In this document: piece after piece, positions 25,500-34,155 of the stretch
How the letters are laid out: the number at the start of each line of letters is the position of its first letter
How positions within the stretch are numbered: the first letter of the stretch is position 1
Source of the DNA: Gammaproteobacteria bacterium
GTDB taxonomy: Bacteria; Pseudomonadota; Gammaproteobacteria; SZUA-229
Direction of reading: 5' to 3'
Length of the DNA stretch: 38,081 nucleotides
Assembly (NCBI GenBank): GCA_029882215.1
Contig: JAOULC010000030.1
Span: 1-38,081, forward strand
The notes under the pieces: generated by a model
What the model saw: the letters and a program-made list of their open reading frames with translations, nothing else
Database searches by the model: none
What the model was told of the DNA's origin: nothing
Made by a program: the position numbers and the translations under genes

Positions 25500-25871
25500 A
25501 TGGCTGACAATCATAAACGTCTGTTATCCATTGTAGAGCAGGGTGGTTACCCTCTCTACGATAGTCTTTATCAGCAGGCGGGTTATCAGGTGACGATGGT
25601 TGAAAGCATGCGTAAAGCGGTGGCATCGATTAAAAAAAGCCAGCCGGATATAATTGTCGCCGAGTTTAACTTCCAGTCAGATTTTCGAGACCGTACCAGT
25701 AGCCTGGAAACTTTATTAGCTTCTATTCAGCAATATCCTGATACTAAAGTCGTGGTATTTTATGACCGCGAAAATACCGATAAATTAAACCGTTTGCTGG
25801 CGGTGCGGGATGTGCACTCGACACTGGCTTATCCGATTGATGAAAAAGCACTGGCCAGCGCACTAAGCTGA
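25500..25871 (+). CDS. Pseudo-receiver (degenerate response-regulator) domain protein
   Basis: 123 residues, one CheY-like domain and nothing else. The (beta-alpha)5 pattern is visible: LLSIVEQGGYPLYDSLYQQA, QVTMVES, QPDIIVAEFNF, TKVVVFYDRENTD, AYPIDEKAL. The phospho-acceptor Asp expected after PDIIV-x is a Glu (in IIVAEF), the acidic pair after beta-1 is lost, and the Lys-Pro near the end is Tyr-Pro. It cannot be phosphorylated in the normal way, and Glu may mimic the active state. Six bases after the MbcA-like gene and almost certainly co-transcribed. Function unknown. Confidence 0.78.
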   Translation: MADNHKRLLSIVEQGGYPLYDSLYQQAGYQVTMVESMRKAVASIKKSQPDIIVAEFNFQSDFRDRTSSLETLLASIQQYPDTKVVVFYDRENTDKLNRLLAVRDVHSTLAYPIDEKALASALS

Positions 25872-25877
25872 CCGCTA

Positions 25878-26513
25878 TTACGCCAGCATCAGCCGGTTGA
25901 TTTGTTGCAGTATATTGCCGGCCTGATTGTAATCAAGCGTTAATAAGGCTCTTTTATTTCCATGTTCAAAGACCAGACTAGGAAAGCCCTGTGCACCGAG
26001 CTGACTTGAGAGTTCAATTTCCTGTACTAACGTTTGCTGCGTAGTCGCCGCATTAAGATCTTCTGCAAACTTTTCAGCATCGAGTTTCAGTTGTCTGGCG
26101 AGTGCCATTAAGGTGTCATCATCCGACGGATTTTTAGCCTGTAAATAATAGGCATTCTGAATGGCATTAATCATTGGCTTTTCAACAGAGCGGTTCTGGT
26201 TTCTTGCAGCAATAACAGCACGACACGCCGGGTAGGTTGAACGCTTAGGTTTGCAGTCAGACCAGAAATCAAAATTAAAATCAGTGCCGGGGATTTTCTT
26301 TTGGATATTGCGCCATGTCTGTTGTAAAAAATGTTGCATTTCATCCGGCATAGGCAGGTCCGAGTCGGCAGCCAGTCCGCCCAGTACATAGTGTACCGTG
26401 ACTTGCTCAGGAAGTTGCTGTTCTAATTGCCGCAGCACAGGATGGAAACCCCAGCACCAGCTGCACATGGGATCATGAATATAGTAAAGTTTAAACGCAT
26501 GTCTGTGTTGCAT
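25878..26513 (-). CDS. DsbA/FrnE-family thiol oxidoreductase
   Basis: 211 residues from the ATG at 26513; a longer reading to 26549 has no ribosome-binding site. The thioredoxin fold opens FKLYYIHDPMCSWCWGFHPV with the active site Cys-Ser-Trp-Cys, typical of the FrnE/2-hydroxychromene-isomerase-like DsbA group. A helical insertion follows, then the cis-Pro loop in GAQGFPSLVFEHG. There is no signal peptide, so it acts in the cytoplasm. Likely thiol-disulfide exchange or glutathione-linked detoxification; substrate unknown. The stop is six bases from the convergent pseudo-receiver stop. Confidence 0.88.
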   Translation of the reverse strand: MQHRHAFKLYYIHDPMCSWCWGFHPVLRQLEQQLPEQVTVHYVLGGLAADSDLPMPDEMQHFLQQTWRNIQKKIPGTDFNFDFWSDCKPKRSTYPACRAVIAARNQNRSVEKPMINAIQNAYYLQAKNPSDDDTLMALARQLKLDAEKFAEDLNAATTQQTLVQEIELSSQLGAQGFPSLVFEHGNKRALLTLDYNQAGNILQQINRLMLA

Positions 26514-26608
26514 GAGTCGTGGGTCTCCAGAAAAGGCTTTGAGTCGCAATTATTGTATATTAATATCTTAACAACCTGTCTTATATATTTACCTGAAAGG
26601 ACATTCCT

Positions 26609-27493
26609 TTGACAAGCGCATTGCTAGAAATTCAAAATCTGGTGAAACACTATCCATCGGTTAAAGCCGTTAACGGCATCGACATCAGCCTGAAGCAGGG
26701 AATCTGCTTTGGTTTGCTGGGACCCAATGGCGCGGGTAAAACGACCACGATTGAAATTCTCGAGGGTATTGTTGAGGCAACATCCGGTGAAATACTCTAC
26801 AAAGGTGAAGCACCAGGTGAACGGTTTCGCAAAGAAGCCGGCATTATGTTTCAGTCTACTGCATTGCAGGATTATATTACGGTGCGGGAAACCTTACAGA
26901 TGTTTGCCAATTTTTACCCTGCAAATGCCGATATTAATGACTTAATCCGTCGCTGTAACCTGACAGAATATTTGCAGCAGGATAACCGCGAACTGTCGGG
27001 TGGTCAGAGGCAGCGTTTATTGCTGGCGATTGCACTGGTAAATAATCCCGATATTATTTTTTTAGACGAACCCACAACCGGACTTGACCCTCAGGCCAGA
27101 AGAAATTTCTGGGATCTGATTAATGATATTAAAGCCGAAGGTAAAACCATTGTTCTGACCACTCATTACATGGATGAAGCGTATTCATTGTGTGATGAAA
27201 TTGCAATCATGGATCACGGAAAAATTATTGCTCAGGGTACGCCCAAGGATTTACTGAAAGCTAATTTCGATGATGTAATCCTGCAGTTGCCAGAGGCGGA
27301 GCTGGAGAACTTTGATCTGAGTTCATTTAGCGTGCATAAAAAAGACAGTCATATTGATATCATGACCGATGATGTGAACAGAGTGATTGCTGTGTTAATT
27401 GAAAACAATGTTTCACTGTCGCAGTTACAAATTCGTTCCCGAACACTGGATGATTTGTTTTTAGAACTCACCGGCAAGGAATTAAGGGCATAA
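26609..27493 (+). CDS. ABC-2 exporter ATP-binding protein (DrrA/CcmA-like)
   Basis: 294 residues from a TTG start (26609), supported by AAAGGA eight bases upstream; the residues before it would not extend a sensible ORF. Walker A GPNGAGKTT, Q-loop in IMFQSTALQ, signature ELSGGQRQRLLLAIAL, Walker B IIFLDEPTTGLD, switch His in TTHYMDEAYSLCDEI. The TGLDPQARR and EAY pattern and the C-terminal 80-residue extension are typical of the DrrA-type ATPases of ABC-2 exporters. Six bases precede the permease. Export of drugs, polysaccharides or lipids is usual for the class, but this substrate is unknown. Confidence 0.93.
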   Translation: MTSALLEIQNLVKHYPSVKAVNGIDISLKQGICFGLLGPNGAGKTTTIEILEGIVEATSGEILYKGEAPGERFRKEAGIMFQSTALQDYITVRETLQMFANFYPANADINDLIRRCNLTEYLQQDNRELSGGQRQRLLLAIALVNNPDIIFLDEPTTGLDPQARRNFWDLINDIKAEGKTIVLTTHYMDEAYSLCDEIAIMDHGKIIAQGTPKDLLKANFDDVILQLPEAELENFDLSSFSVHKKDSHIDIMTDDVNRVIAVLIENNVSLSQLQIRSRTLDDLFLELTGKELRA

Positions 27494-27499
27494 AAAGCT

Positions 27500-28507
27500 A
27501 TGTTTGTGAAACGATTTTTAGCACTATTATCGACACGTAATAAAGAATTTATCCGTGACCGTTCATCACTGGGCTGGAATATTCTGATGCCGGTGCTGAT
27601 TGTGATGGGTTTTGCCTTTGCCTTTTCAGGCGATATTGGCAAACAGTTTAAAGTCGGTGTGTTAAATCAAAATGCGGCGACAGAGCTGGCCAGACAGTTT
27701 CTTGAACTCAAACACATTGAGTTTTATGCAGTGACTGATCTTGAGCGCGCCATCAAGAAAGTTCAGCGTCATCAGGTGGATATGATCCTGGATGCGCAGC
27801 AGCAACAATACTGGATTAATGCAGAGTCCCCCGCCGGTTATATGGTTGAAAAAGTTTTACTGGCAACACCTCAGGCGTCATTTGAGAAACAGACTGTAGA
27901 GGGAAAAATGATTCGTTATTTAGACTGGGTTATCCCCGGTATATTATCGATGAATATGATGTTCAGTGCGTTGTTCGGTGTTGGTTTTGTAATTGTGCGC
28001 TATCGAAAAAACGGCATGTTAAAAAGACTTAAAGCCACGCCCGTCACAGCGTTTGAATACCTGTCGGCACAAATTGTTTCGCGCATGCTGTTAATCATGG
28101 TTGTCACGGCATTTGTGTTTTACGGCACAAATGTGTTTGTCGATTTTGTTATGAATGGCTCACACCTCAGTTTGTTTTTTATCTTCGCGCTGGGTGCGTT
28201 TAGCATGATCAGTCTGGGGCTTGTGATAGCTGCACGAATCACCAGTGAAGAAGCCGCCGGCGGGCTGCTAAATTTATTTAGCTGGCCGATGATGTTCTTT
28301 TCAGGTGTCTGGTTTTCACTGGAAGGTGCCGCGCCAATGATGCAAATGATTGCCGATATTTTTCCACTGACGCATGTCACTGCAGCCGCAAGAGCTATCA
28401 TGATTGACGGTGCCAGCCTTGTCGATGTGAGTTATCACATACTGATCCTGGCAGGGCAAAGTGTGGTCTTCCTGTTGTTCGGATCCTGGTATTTCAAGTG
28501 GGATTAA
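27500..28507 (+). CDS. ABC-2 type transporter permease
   Basis: 335 residues with six predicted membrane helices: the first in SSLGWNILMPVLIVMGFAFA (about 23-42), then a periplasmic domain (about 45-150), then IPGILSMNMMFSALFGVGFV and further helices to the C-terminus (QSVVFLLFGSWYFKWD). Signatures of the ABC-2 membrane family include the KRLKATPVTAFEYL cytoplasmic loop and WPMMFFSGVWFSLEG. It pairs with the upstream ATPase (6-bp gap). The YhhJ/DrrB-type layout with a large first periplasmic loop is consistent with one half-transporter of a homodimer. Confidence 0.92.
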   Translation: MFVKRFLALLSTRNKEFIRDRSSLGWNILMPVLIVMGFAFAFSGDIGKQFKVGVLNQNAATELARQFLELKHIEFYAVTDLERAIKKVQRHQVDMILDAQQQQYWINAESPAGYMVEKVLLATPQASFEKQTVEGKMIRYLDWVIPGILSMNMMFSALFGVGFVIVRYRKNGMLKRLKATPVTAFEYLSAQIVSRMLLIMVVTAFVFYGTNVFVDFVMNGSHLSLFFIFALGAFSMISLGLVIAARITSEEAAGGLLNLFSWPMMFFSGVWFSLEGAAPMMQMIADIFPLTHVTAAARAIMIDGASLVDVSYHILILAGQSVVFLLFGSWYFKWD

Positions 28508-28608
28508 GAAAATATGATATGGCTGGTCAGTTAGCAGTTATCAGATCTGTTATTCCCTGATATTATAGCGTTCCTGTTTTTCAATTTACTGTTTAGGTGG
28601 TTTTAATA

Positions 28609-29664
28609 ATGAGTCGTTTCTGGAGCAAGTTGGTTAATGAACTGACTCCCTATGTGCCGGGTGAACAACCTAAAACCACTAATCTGATTAAACTCAATAC
28701 CAACGAGAACCCTTACGCACCGTCTCCACTGGCGCTTAAAGCAATATCTGCTGAAGCGAATGATAAGCTGCGACTTTATCCTGACCCGGAATCATCCGCA
28801 CTCAAAGCCTGTATTGCGGATTATCACCAGCTTAAACCGCAACAAGTTTTTATTGGCAATGGTTCAGATGAAGTACTGGCCCACTGTTTTCAGGCACTGC
28901 TGAAGCAGGATAAACCATTACTTTTCCCGGATATTACTTACAGTTTTTACACCGTCTATAGTCAGCTCTATCAGATTGAATACCAGCGCATTTCGCTGGC
29001 GGATGATTTCTCAATTAATCTGGATGATTTTCAGCAGCCAAACGGCGGTGTTATCTTCCCCAATCCTAATGCGCCGACCGGTAAATTACTGGTACTCGAT
29101 AGCATCGAAACTTTTCTGCAGAAAAACACGGATACAGTGGTTGTTGTGGATGAGGCCTATATAGACTTTGGCGGCCAGTCGGCGGTGACACTGGTTGATA
29201 AATACCCGAATCTGCTGGTGGTTCAGACATTGTCAAAATCACGCTCACTGGCCGGTCTGCGGGTTGGTTTTGCCATCGGTAATGCGAACTTGATAGAGGC
29301 GCTGGAGCGGGTAAAAAATTCATTTAACTCATACCCTATGGATCGCCTCTCAACCGCCGGTGCAATCGCTGCATTTGAGGATGAGACTTATTTTTCCCGG
29401 CAATGTCAGAAAATCATTAATAGTCGCGAGTGGTTAACCGGGCAGTTATCAGCCACAGGCTTTAACGTGGTTCCGTCAGTGGCAAATTTTGTCTTTGTCA
29501 GTCATGCGTCACAGCCTGCAGAGAAAATAGCTGAAAAACTAAGAGCACAAAAAATAATTGTGCGGCACTTTAAACAATCCAGAATAGACAATTATTTACG
29601 CATCACGATAGGCACTCAGCAAGAGTGTGAAAGCCTGGTTGCAGCACTGAAAGAAATTGTTTAA
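28609..29664 (+). CDS. hisC: Histidinol-phosphate aminotransferase
   Basis: 351 residues from the ATG at 28609 (AGGTGG eight bases upstream); a GTG at 28597 would add four residues but coincides with that ribosome-binding site. Class II PLP aminotransferase: [14 protein letters not shown] near the start, [19 protein letters not shown], and the PLP lysine Lys210 in [15 protein letters not shown], all typical of HisC. The C-terminal NFVFV and [17 protein letters not shown] close the fold. Converts histidinol phosphate and 2-oxoglutarate to imidazole-acetol phosphate and glutamate in histidine synthesis (written in reverse). It is isolated from other his genes, next to flagellar genes. Confidence 0.95.
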   Translation: MSRFWSKLVNELTPYVPGEQPKTTNLIKLNTNENPYAPSPLALKAISAEANDKLRLYPDPESSALKACIADYHQLKPQQVFIGNGSDEVLAHCFQALLKQDKPLLFPDITYSFYTVYSQLYQIEYQRISLADDFSINLDDFQQPNGGVIFPNPNAPTGKLLVLDSIETFLQKNTDTVVVVDEAYIDFGGQSAVTLVDKYPNLLVVQTLSKSRSLAGLRVGFAIGNANLIEALERVKNSFNSYPMDRLSTAGAIAAFEDETYFSRQCQKIINSREWLTGQLSATGFNVVPSVANFVFVSHASQPAEKIAEKLRAQKIIVRHFKQSRIDNYLRITIGTQQECESLVAALKEIV

Positions 29665-29702
29665 CGGCCAGGTATTGATTCAGGCCTGAGCGGGCACACA
29701 GC

Positions 29703-29981
29703 TTAAGCCTTAAAACGTTTTGGGAATTTGCCTTTGATGATATAAGCAAAGGCTATTACCTCGGCTACTGCCTTGTAAAGTTGCTCTGGAATTTCATCAC
29801 CCAGGTTAAGTTCAGCCAGTATCTGTATCAGTTCCTTGTCTTCCTGTAAATGAATATTATTTTGTTCAGCGATGTCTATAATGCGCTGGGCTAATTCCCC
29901 CGTGCCTTTTGCTTTGACAACAGGCGCTTTTTCTTCATCGTATTCCAGTGCGATGGCGACAGGTAGTTTTTGTTTCATCAT
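29703..29981 (-). CDS. FlhB C-terminal-like flagellar protein
   Basis: 92 residues from the ATG at 29981 (two consecutive ATGs; the longer reading overlaps fliK). It matches the cytoplasmic C-terminal domain of FlhB/YscU/EscU: PVAIALEYDEEKAPVVKAKG, then TGELAQRIIDIAEQNNIHLQ and DEIPEQLYKAVAEVIAFAY. The auto-cleavage Asn-Pro-Thr-His of full FlhB lies before this region and is absent. Such short FlhB-like proteins (sometimes FlhX) occur with fliK in other bacteria and may tune the export substrate switch. It follows fliK with a 4-base gap between coding regions, same strand. Confidence 0.85.
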   Translation of the reverse strand: MMKQKLPVAIALEYDEEKAPVVKAKGTGELAQRIIDIAEQNNIHLQEDKELIQILAELNLGDEIPEQLYKAVAEVIAFAYIIKGKFPKRFKA

Positions 29982-29985
29982 GGTG

Positions 29986-31341
29986 TCACGCTTTATCATC
30001 CAGTAATGGCCCATGTCTTTGCCGGTTTTTGTCGATAGGGGTTATCACTTCTTGCTTGCAAGTGATGGTGGCCACATCAAATCCGGCCTGTGTCAGAGCT
30101 GACTCAAGCAAGCCAATATTTTCATCAATGATCTGATGAGTGATTGCAGACTGACTGCTAACCCCTGCGTGTAACTGTTTATTAATCAGCACTAGTCTGG
30201 CTTGCATCAGACCAAGATCCGGCATATCCATCTGCACAGTGACAAGCCAGTGTTCTTCGTCCTGGTTTTGCTTTTCTTCTTTGCTGATGCGTATATTAAA
30301 CAGGTCAGTCCAGTCAGGATTTTTTGCCACCAGTAAATTAAACAGAAGCATAAAAGCAGAATCGGCATCGGCCTGTAATGCCTGTAACTGATGGTTGTTA
30401 ATCGTGTTGATGCTCTGTTCCACTAACAGACGCATTTCTGAAAGAAAAGGAATAAATTGTAGCCATTGCTTGAGTTGCTGAGCCTGAGCGGGAGTGAGTT
30501 TTTGTATGGCCTGAAATACAGCTGACTGAGAGTTGCTCAGTGTGCCGGGATTAAAAGAGCCAGGGTTAGAAAGAAAGCCAATGATGCTGCTTTTTTCAGC
30601 AGCGGGTATCGCATACAGCAGATAGCTGGCCAGTGCGGGTAACTGGTTGCCGGAAATAGTGGTAGTTAAAGACGGCGGGTTTTTTATGATCGTGCTGTCA
30701 TCTGTCATACTTAATATTTGACTGACCGATTGTTTTAACTGCATCAGTTCAAGTTTCAGGTTTTTATCCGGCATGCCTGTTGTTAATAGCTGGTTCTCCA
30801 AACTGATTCCGCTTTGCTGTAAAAAGCGCTGAATGCTCGGAGCTGATATATCACTGGCATTAACTGGCATTTGCGAGAGCGAACGGATTTGCCTGCTGAA
30901 GGCCATTAGTTCAGCATGATGATCAGTGACTTGCGCTGGCGAAGCAGAAGCAGGCGTTTTTGCAGCTTCGACATCAGGTATCAGCTGAGTGATGTGCGAA
31001 ATTAAATTAATCAGCTTTTGTACGCTGTTGTTCTGCGGCACGGCCTGCCTTAACAGTAAAGTGATCGGATCTGTTTGCACAGGACTATTAAGAATCTTTA
31101 GTACCGGTGTATCGCCTAACTTAGTGATTTGCAGCGTCAGTTCCTGTCCGGCCACAATAGGGATTTTAGTTTTAGCATCGAGCAGCTGTTTACCAACCTG
31201 CAGTTGCAGCTCACCTTCTGCATTACTACTGGTTTTTGCACGGCTTTCTAAAATCTGACCTATTTGCCATGATTTCAATACCTCAGGAATGATCTTGCTG
31301 TCGATCCTTTTAGTGGAATGTAACGGCGGTAAATTAAACAT
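29986..31341 (-). CDS. fliK: Flagellar hook-length control protein
   Basis: 451 residues. Low-complexity, Ser/Gln/Ala-rich N-terminal and middle regions are followed by the C-terminal hook-length domain (about 330-430). That domain contains the conserved beta-rich block VQMDMPDLGLMQARLVLINK and the helix SAITHQIIDENIGLLESALT, typical Flg_hook sequence. FliK is exported as a molecular ruler and then switches FlhB from hook to filament export. The short FlhB-like gene follows on the same strand, which supports the assignment, as does the divergent fliL operon. The overall sequence is less conserved outside the C-terminal domain, as usual. Confidence 0.85.
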   Translation of the reverse strand: MFNLPPLHSTKRIDSKIIPEVLKSWQIGQILESRAKTSSNAEGELQLQVGKQLLDAKTKIPIVAGQELTLQITKLGDTPVLKILNSPVQTDPITLLLRQAVPQNNSVQKLINLISHITQLIPDVEAAKTPASASPAQVTDHHAELMAFSRQIRSLSQMPVNASDISAPSIQRFLQQSGISLENQLLTTGMPDKNLKLELMQLKQSVSQILSMTDDSTIIKNPPSLTTTISGNQLPALASYLLYAIPAAEKSSIIGFLSNPGSFNPGTLSNSQSAVFQAIQKLTPAQAQQLKQWLQFIPFLSEMRLLVEQSINTINNHQLQALQADADSAFMLLFNLLVAKNPDWTDLFNIRISKEEKQNQDEEHWLVTVQMDMPDLGLMQARLVLINKQLHAGVSSQSAITHQIIDENIGLLESALTQAGFDVATITCKQEVITPIDKNRQRHGPLLDDKA

Positions 31342-31656
31342 ACTGAAAGCTCTATTAATTGTCTAAGCAATGGCACGTTAAAACACACTTTCATTATAAG
31401 CATAATGAACAGAGCTGTACTACGAGCTGTTGAGACAATATCGTCAATAGATCATTTAACTAAGCCTTGTGAAATATCGGATAGTTAATGTCATAAATTT
31501 GGTGTCATTTAATCGTCACTTCTGATGATGATAGCGGCAGCTATTGCTAATTATTTACATATTCTTCACTTTAATAGTCTATATATTTCCTTAGAAAACA
31601 ATCAAATAGCTGAAATTTTGCTCAAAGTTTCATTTAAATTGTTTTAATTTCGATAT
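31342..31656. other. Divergent flagellar intergenic region (upstream part)
   Basis: About 315 AT-rich bases between the divergent fliK and fliL. A perfect sigma-54 -24 half (TGGCACG) stands alone at 31372-31378 on the plus strand, but its -12 half is missing. No minus-strand sigma-54 or sigma-28 element for fliK was found by eye. No ORF, RNA gene or repeat. Confidence 0.5.
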
Positions 31657-31672
31657 AGGCACGTTTGTTGCT
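31657..31672 (+). promoter_or_regulatory. Sigma-54 promoter of the fliL operon
   Basis: AGGCACG-TTTG-TTGCT: the invariant GG (31658-31659) and GC (31670-31671) are ten bases apart, and 15 of 16 positions fit TGGCACG-N4-TTGCW; only the first T is A. Transcription would start near 31683, about 20 bases before the fliL start. Sigma-54 control of class II flagellar genes is usual in gammaproteobacteria such as Vibrio and Pseudomonas. The FleQ/FlrA activator is not in the window. Confidence 0.88.
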
Positions 31673-31703
31673 TTTCAATTATTAATATTACGGAGTTGGG
31701 CTA

Positions 31704-32222
31704 ATGGCCAAAGAAGAAAAAGCAAAAGAAGAAGCACCTGCCTCAGGCGGATCAATGAAGATGATCGTTATTGTACTGGTGGTCTTGTTGCTGGTTGTGA
31801 TCGGTGCGGGTGTCGCTTTGTTTATGATGATGGGTGATAAAACGCCGCCACCGCTCGCAGCGGATGGCAGTCCGGCACCTGTTGAAGAAGTGGCGACACC
31901 GAAAGTACCCGTCTATGTGCCTTTGCATCCGGCATTTCTGGTTAATTTTGAAGACCAGTCATCGGCATCGCATCTACAGGTTGATGTACAGGTCATGACT
32001 TACGATGAGAAAGTGGCAGAAGCCCTTAAAATTCATATGCCTAAAATCCGAAATGATTTGATTTTGTTGTTTGGTAGTCAGAAATATGAAGAGTTAAATA
32101 CCATGAAGGGCAAAAAAGAATTAAGTAAAAAGTCGATTGAAGTGGTAGAGAAAGCATTAAAAGACGCGGGTGAGGCACATAAGATCGAAGCCTTTTTGTT
32201 TACCAGCTTTGTCATGCAATAG
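31704..32222 (+). CDS. fliL: Flagellar basal body-associated protein FliL
   Basis: 172 residues. A cytoplasmic Lys/Glu-rich start precedes a single membrane helix (MIVIVLVVLLLVVIGAGVAL, about 19-38), a Pro-rich linker and the periplasmic FliL domain: VYVPLHPAFLVNFEDQ at about 70, LQVDVQVMTYD, then MPKIRNDLILLFGSQKYEEL and the C-terminal IEAFLFTSFVMQ. It associates with the stator around the basal body and supports torque. First gene of the fliLMNOP run, with GGAG before the ATG and a sigma-54 promoter upstream. Confidence 0.95.
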   Translation: MAKEEKAKEEAPASGGSMKMIVIVLVVLLLVVIGAGVALFMMMGDKTPPPLAADGSPAPVEEVATPKVPVYVPLHPAFLVNFEDQSSASHLQVDVQVMTYDEKVAEALKIHMPKIRNDLILLFGSQKYEELNTMKGKKELSKKSIEVVEKALKDAGEAHKIEAFLFTSFVMQ

Positions 32223-32231
32223 CGGATTATT

Positions 32232-33224
32232 ATGGTTCAAGATGTATTAAGTCAGGATGAAATTGATGCGTTACTTCACGGTGTTGATGGTGGCGATGTT
32301 GATACGACAGCGGAAGTAAATGACGGCTCTGCCCGCGGTTATGACTTCAATAGTCAGGAACGGATAGTCCGCGGGCGACTGCCGACGCTTGAAATGATTA
32401 ATGAACGATTCGCCAGAAACTACCGAATCAGCCTGTTTAATCTGCTCAGGCGTAATGCTGAGTTATCGGTCAGCGGTGTGCAAATGCTTAAATTTGCAGA
32501 ATATGTACACAGCTTATATGTACCGACCAGCCTGAACCTGGTACGTGTTAAACCGTTACGCGGCACGGCATTATTTGTCATTGATCCCAAGCTGGTATTT
32601 GTGGTGGTGGATAACTACTTCGGTGGTGAAGGGCGTTTTTATAACAAAATTGAGGGCCGTGACTTCACCCCGACAGAGCAGCGAATCATTCAGATGTTAC
32701 TGGAACAGGCCTTTATTGATATGGCCAAGGCATGGGAGCCGGTCACACATCTGGATTTTGCCTATCAGGGATCTGAAGTCAATCCACATCTGGCCAATAT
32801 TGTGAGCCCAACCGAAGTGGTGGTTGTAAGTACCTTCAGAATTGATCTTGAAGGGGGGGGCGGTGATATGCATATTACGATGCCTTATTCAATGATTGAA
32901 CCGATTCGTGATTTGCTCGATGCCGGTGTTCAGAGTGATGTGACCGAAGTCGACGACCGCTGGATTGGTTCATTACGCAATGAAATATTTGAAGCAGAAG
33001 TAGAAGTCTCATCACACTTGTTTGAAACTCAAATGACGATAGGTGATGTCAACCAGCTACAAAAAGGCGATGTGATCCCATTCGATATGCCAGACAATGT
33101 TGTGCTTGAATCAGAAGGAATTCCGTTGTTCAGGGGCAAGATGGGGCTGTCAAATGGCAGTGTCTCTGTGATGGTCAAGGAAGTGGTTAAACGTGAAGCA
33201 ATTGATTTTAAATTATTAGACTAG
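32232..33224 (+). CDS. fliM: Flagellar motor switch protein FliM
   Basis: 330 residues, the normal length. The N-terminal CheY-binding peptide is VLSQDEIDALLHGV. The middle domain includes GRLPTLEMINERFARNYRIS and the GGEGRFYNKIEGRDFTPTEQ loop. The C-terminal SpoA-like domain closes with MGLSNGSVSVMVKEVVKRE. It forms the C-ring with FliG and FliN, and binding of phosphorylated CheY switches rotation. Nine bases follow fliL. Confidence 0.96.
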   Translation: MVQDVLSQDEIDALLHGVDGGDVDTTAEVNDGSARGYDFNSQERIVRGRLPTLEMINERFARNYRISLFNLLRRNAELSVSGVQMLKFAEYVHSLYVPTSLNLVRVKPLRGTALFVIDPKLVFVVVDNYFGGEGRFYNKIEGRDFTPTEQRIIQMLLEQAFIDMAKAWEPVTHLDFAYQGSEVNPHLANIVSPTEVVVVSTFRIDLEGGGGDMHITMPYSMIEPIRDLLDAGVQSDVTEVDDRWIGSLRNEIFEAEVEVSSHLFETQMTIGDVNQLQKGDVIPFDMPDNVVLESEGIPLFRGKMGLSNGSVSVMVKEVVKREAIDFKLLD

Positions 33225-33248
33225 AGCGCAGTAAGTGGAGGGGTTGGA

Positions 33249-33692
33249 ATGAGCGATGAAGAAGATATGGCAGTAGACGATGCTGCAGAAGATGACTGGG
33301 CTGCTGCATTACAGGAGCAGGCAGAAACCGATGGTCAGGACAATAGTGAAGTGGATGCACTGGGTATAAAAGCACACCAGATAGAAGCATTTCCAGAAAA
33401 AGGTTTTGGTGAAGAATTCGGCTCCAAAGAAGATGTAAAGTTAGATGCCATTCTTGATATACCTGTTCATATCTCAATGGAAATTGGCCGCACTCAAATC
33501 AGCATCAGAAATTTATTAAAGCTCAATCAGGGCTCTGTTGTTGAACTGGACCGGCTTGCCGGTGAGCCCATGGATGTGCTGGTTAACGGAACCCTGATAG
33601 CCCGCGGAGAAGTTGTCGTGGTCAATGAAAAATTTGGTCTCAGACTAACCGATATAGTAAGCCCGTCTGAACGTGTTAAAAAGTTGAAGTAA
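33249..33692 (+). CDS. fliN: Flagellar motor switch protein FliN
   Basis: 147 residues. An acidic N-terminal extension (MSDEEDMAVDDAAEDDW, about 1-60, Glu/Asp rich) precedes the SpoA/FliN domain: LDIPVHISMEIGRTQISIRN, then LKLNQGSVVELDRLAGEPMD, VLVNGTLIARGEVVVVNEKF and LRLTDIVSPSERV. All conserved blocks are present. It assembles with FliM in the C-ring and helps dock the export ATPase complex. GGAGGGG lies before the ATG. Confidence 0.96.
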   Translation: MSDEEDMAVDDAAEDDWAAALQEQAETDGQDNSEVDALGIKAHQIEAFPEKGFGEEFGSKEDVKLDAILDIPVHISMEIGRTQISIRNLLKLNQGSVVELDRLAGEPMDVLVNGTLIARGEVVVVNEKFGLRLTDIVSPSERVKKLK

Positions 33693-33699
33693 CAGTCAA

Positions 33700-34155
33700 A
33701 TGAAACAATTAAGACAAAAACTGTTATCCACACTGTTGTTGTTACCTTTTATGGTCAGTGCAGCGGCAGAAGAAAAACCAATGCCAATGCCGGTTGATCC
33801 CTTATCGGTATCGAGTATTGCCAATATGCTCATGGGGCTTGGGCTGGTGCTGGCGATTATTTTTATCATGGCCTGGGTTGTAAAACGCATGGGAGGCATG
33901 CAGCTGGCCGGCTCGCAGCAGCTAAAAATATTGGCCGGTTTGTCATTAGGTGCAAGAGAAAAAGTCATCTTAATACAGGTAGAAAATAAGCGCATGGTAT
34001 TAGGTGTTGCACAAGGACAGGTAAACGCTCTACATGTATTTGACGGCGATTACGATAATGTTGAAAACACGACAAATATTACAGCCACCGATTTCAAAGA
34101 AAAAATGCTGCAGGCATTGAATAACACGCTTAAAAATAAGCCCGCTGAAAAATGA
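33700..34155 (+). CDS. fliO: Flagellar biosynthesis protein FliO
   Basis: 151 residues. A signal-like N-terminus ([18 protein letters not shown]), a short periplasmic segment, one membrane helix ([20 protein letters not shown]) and the conserved cytoplasmic turn [20 protein letters not shown], then [15 protein letters not shown]. FliO assists FliP assembly in the export gate. The stop overlaps the fliP start in an ATGA, so the two are co-translated. Confidence 0.93.
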   Translation: MKQLRQKLLSTLLLLPFMVSAAAEEKPMPMPVDPLSVSSIANMLMGLGLVLAIIFIMAWVVKRMGGMQLAGSQQLKILAGLSLGAREKVILIQVENKRMVLGVAQGQVNALHVFDGDYDNVENTTNITATDFKEKMLQALNNTLKNKPAEK

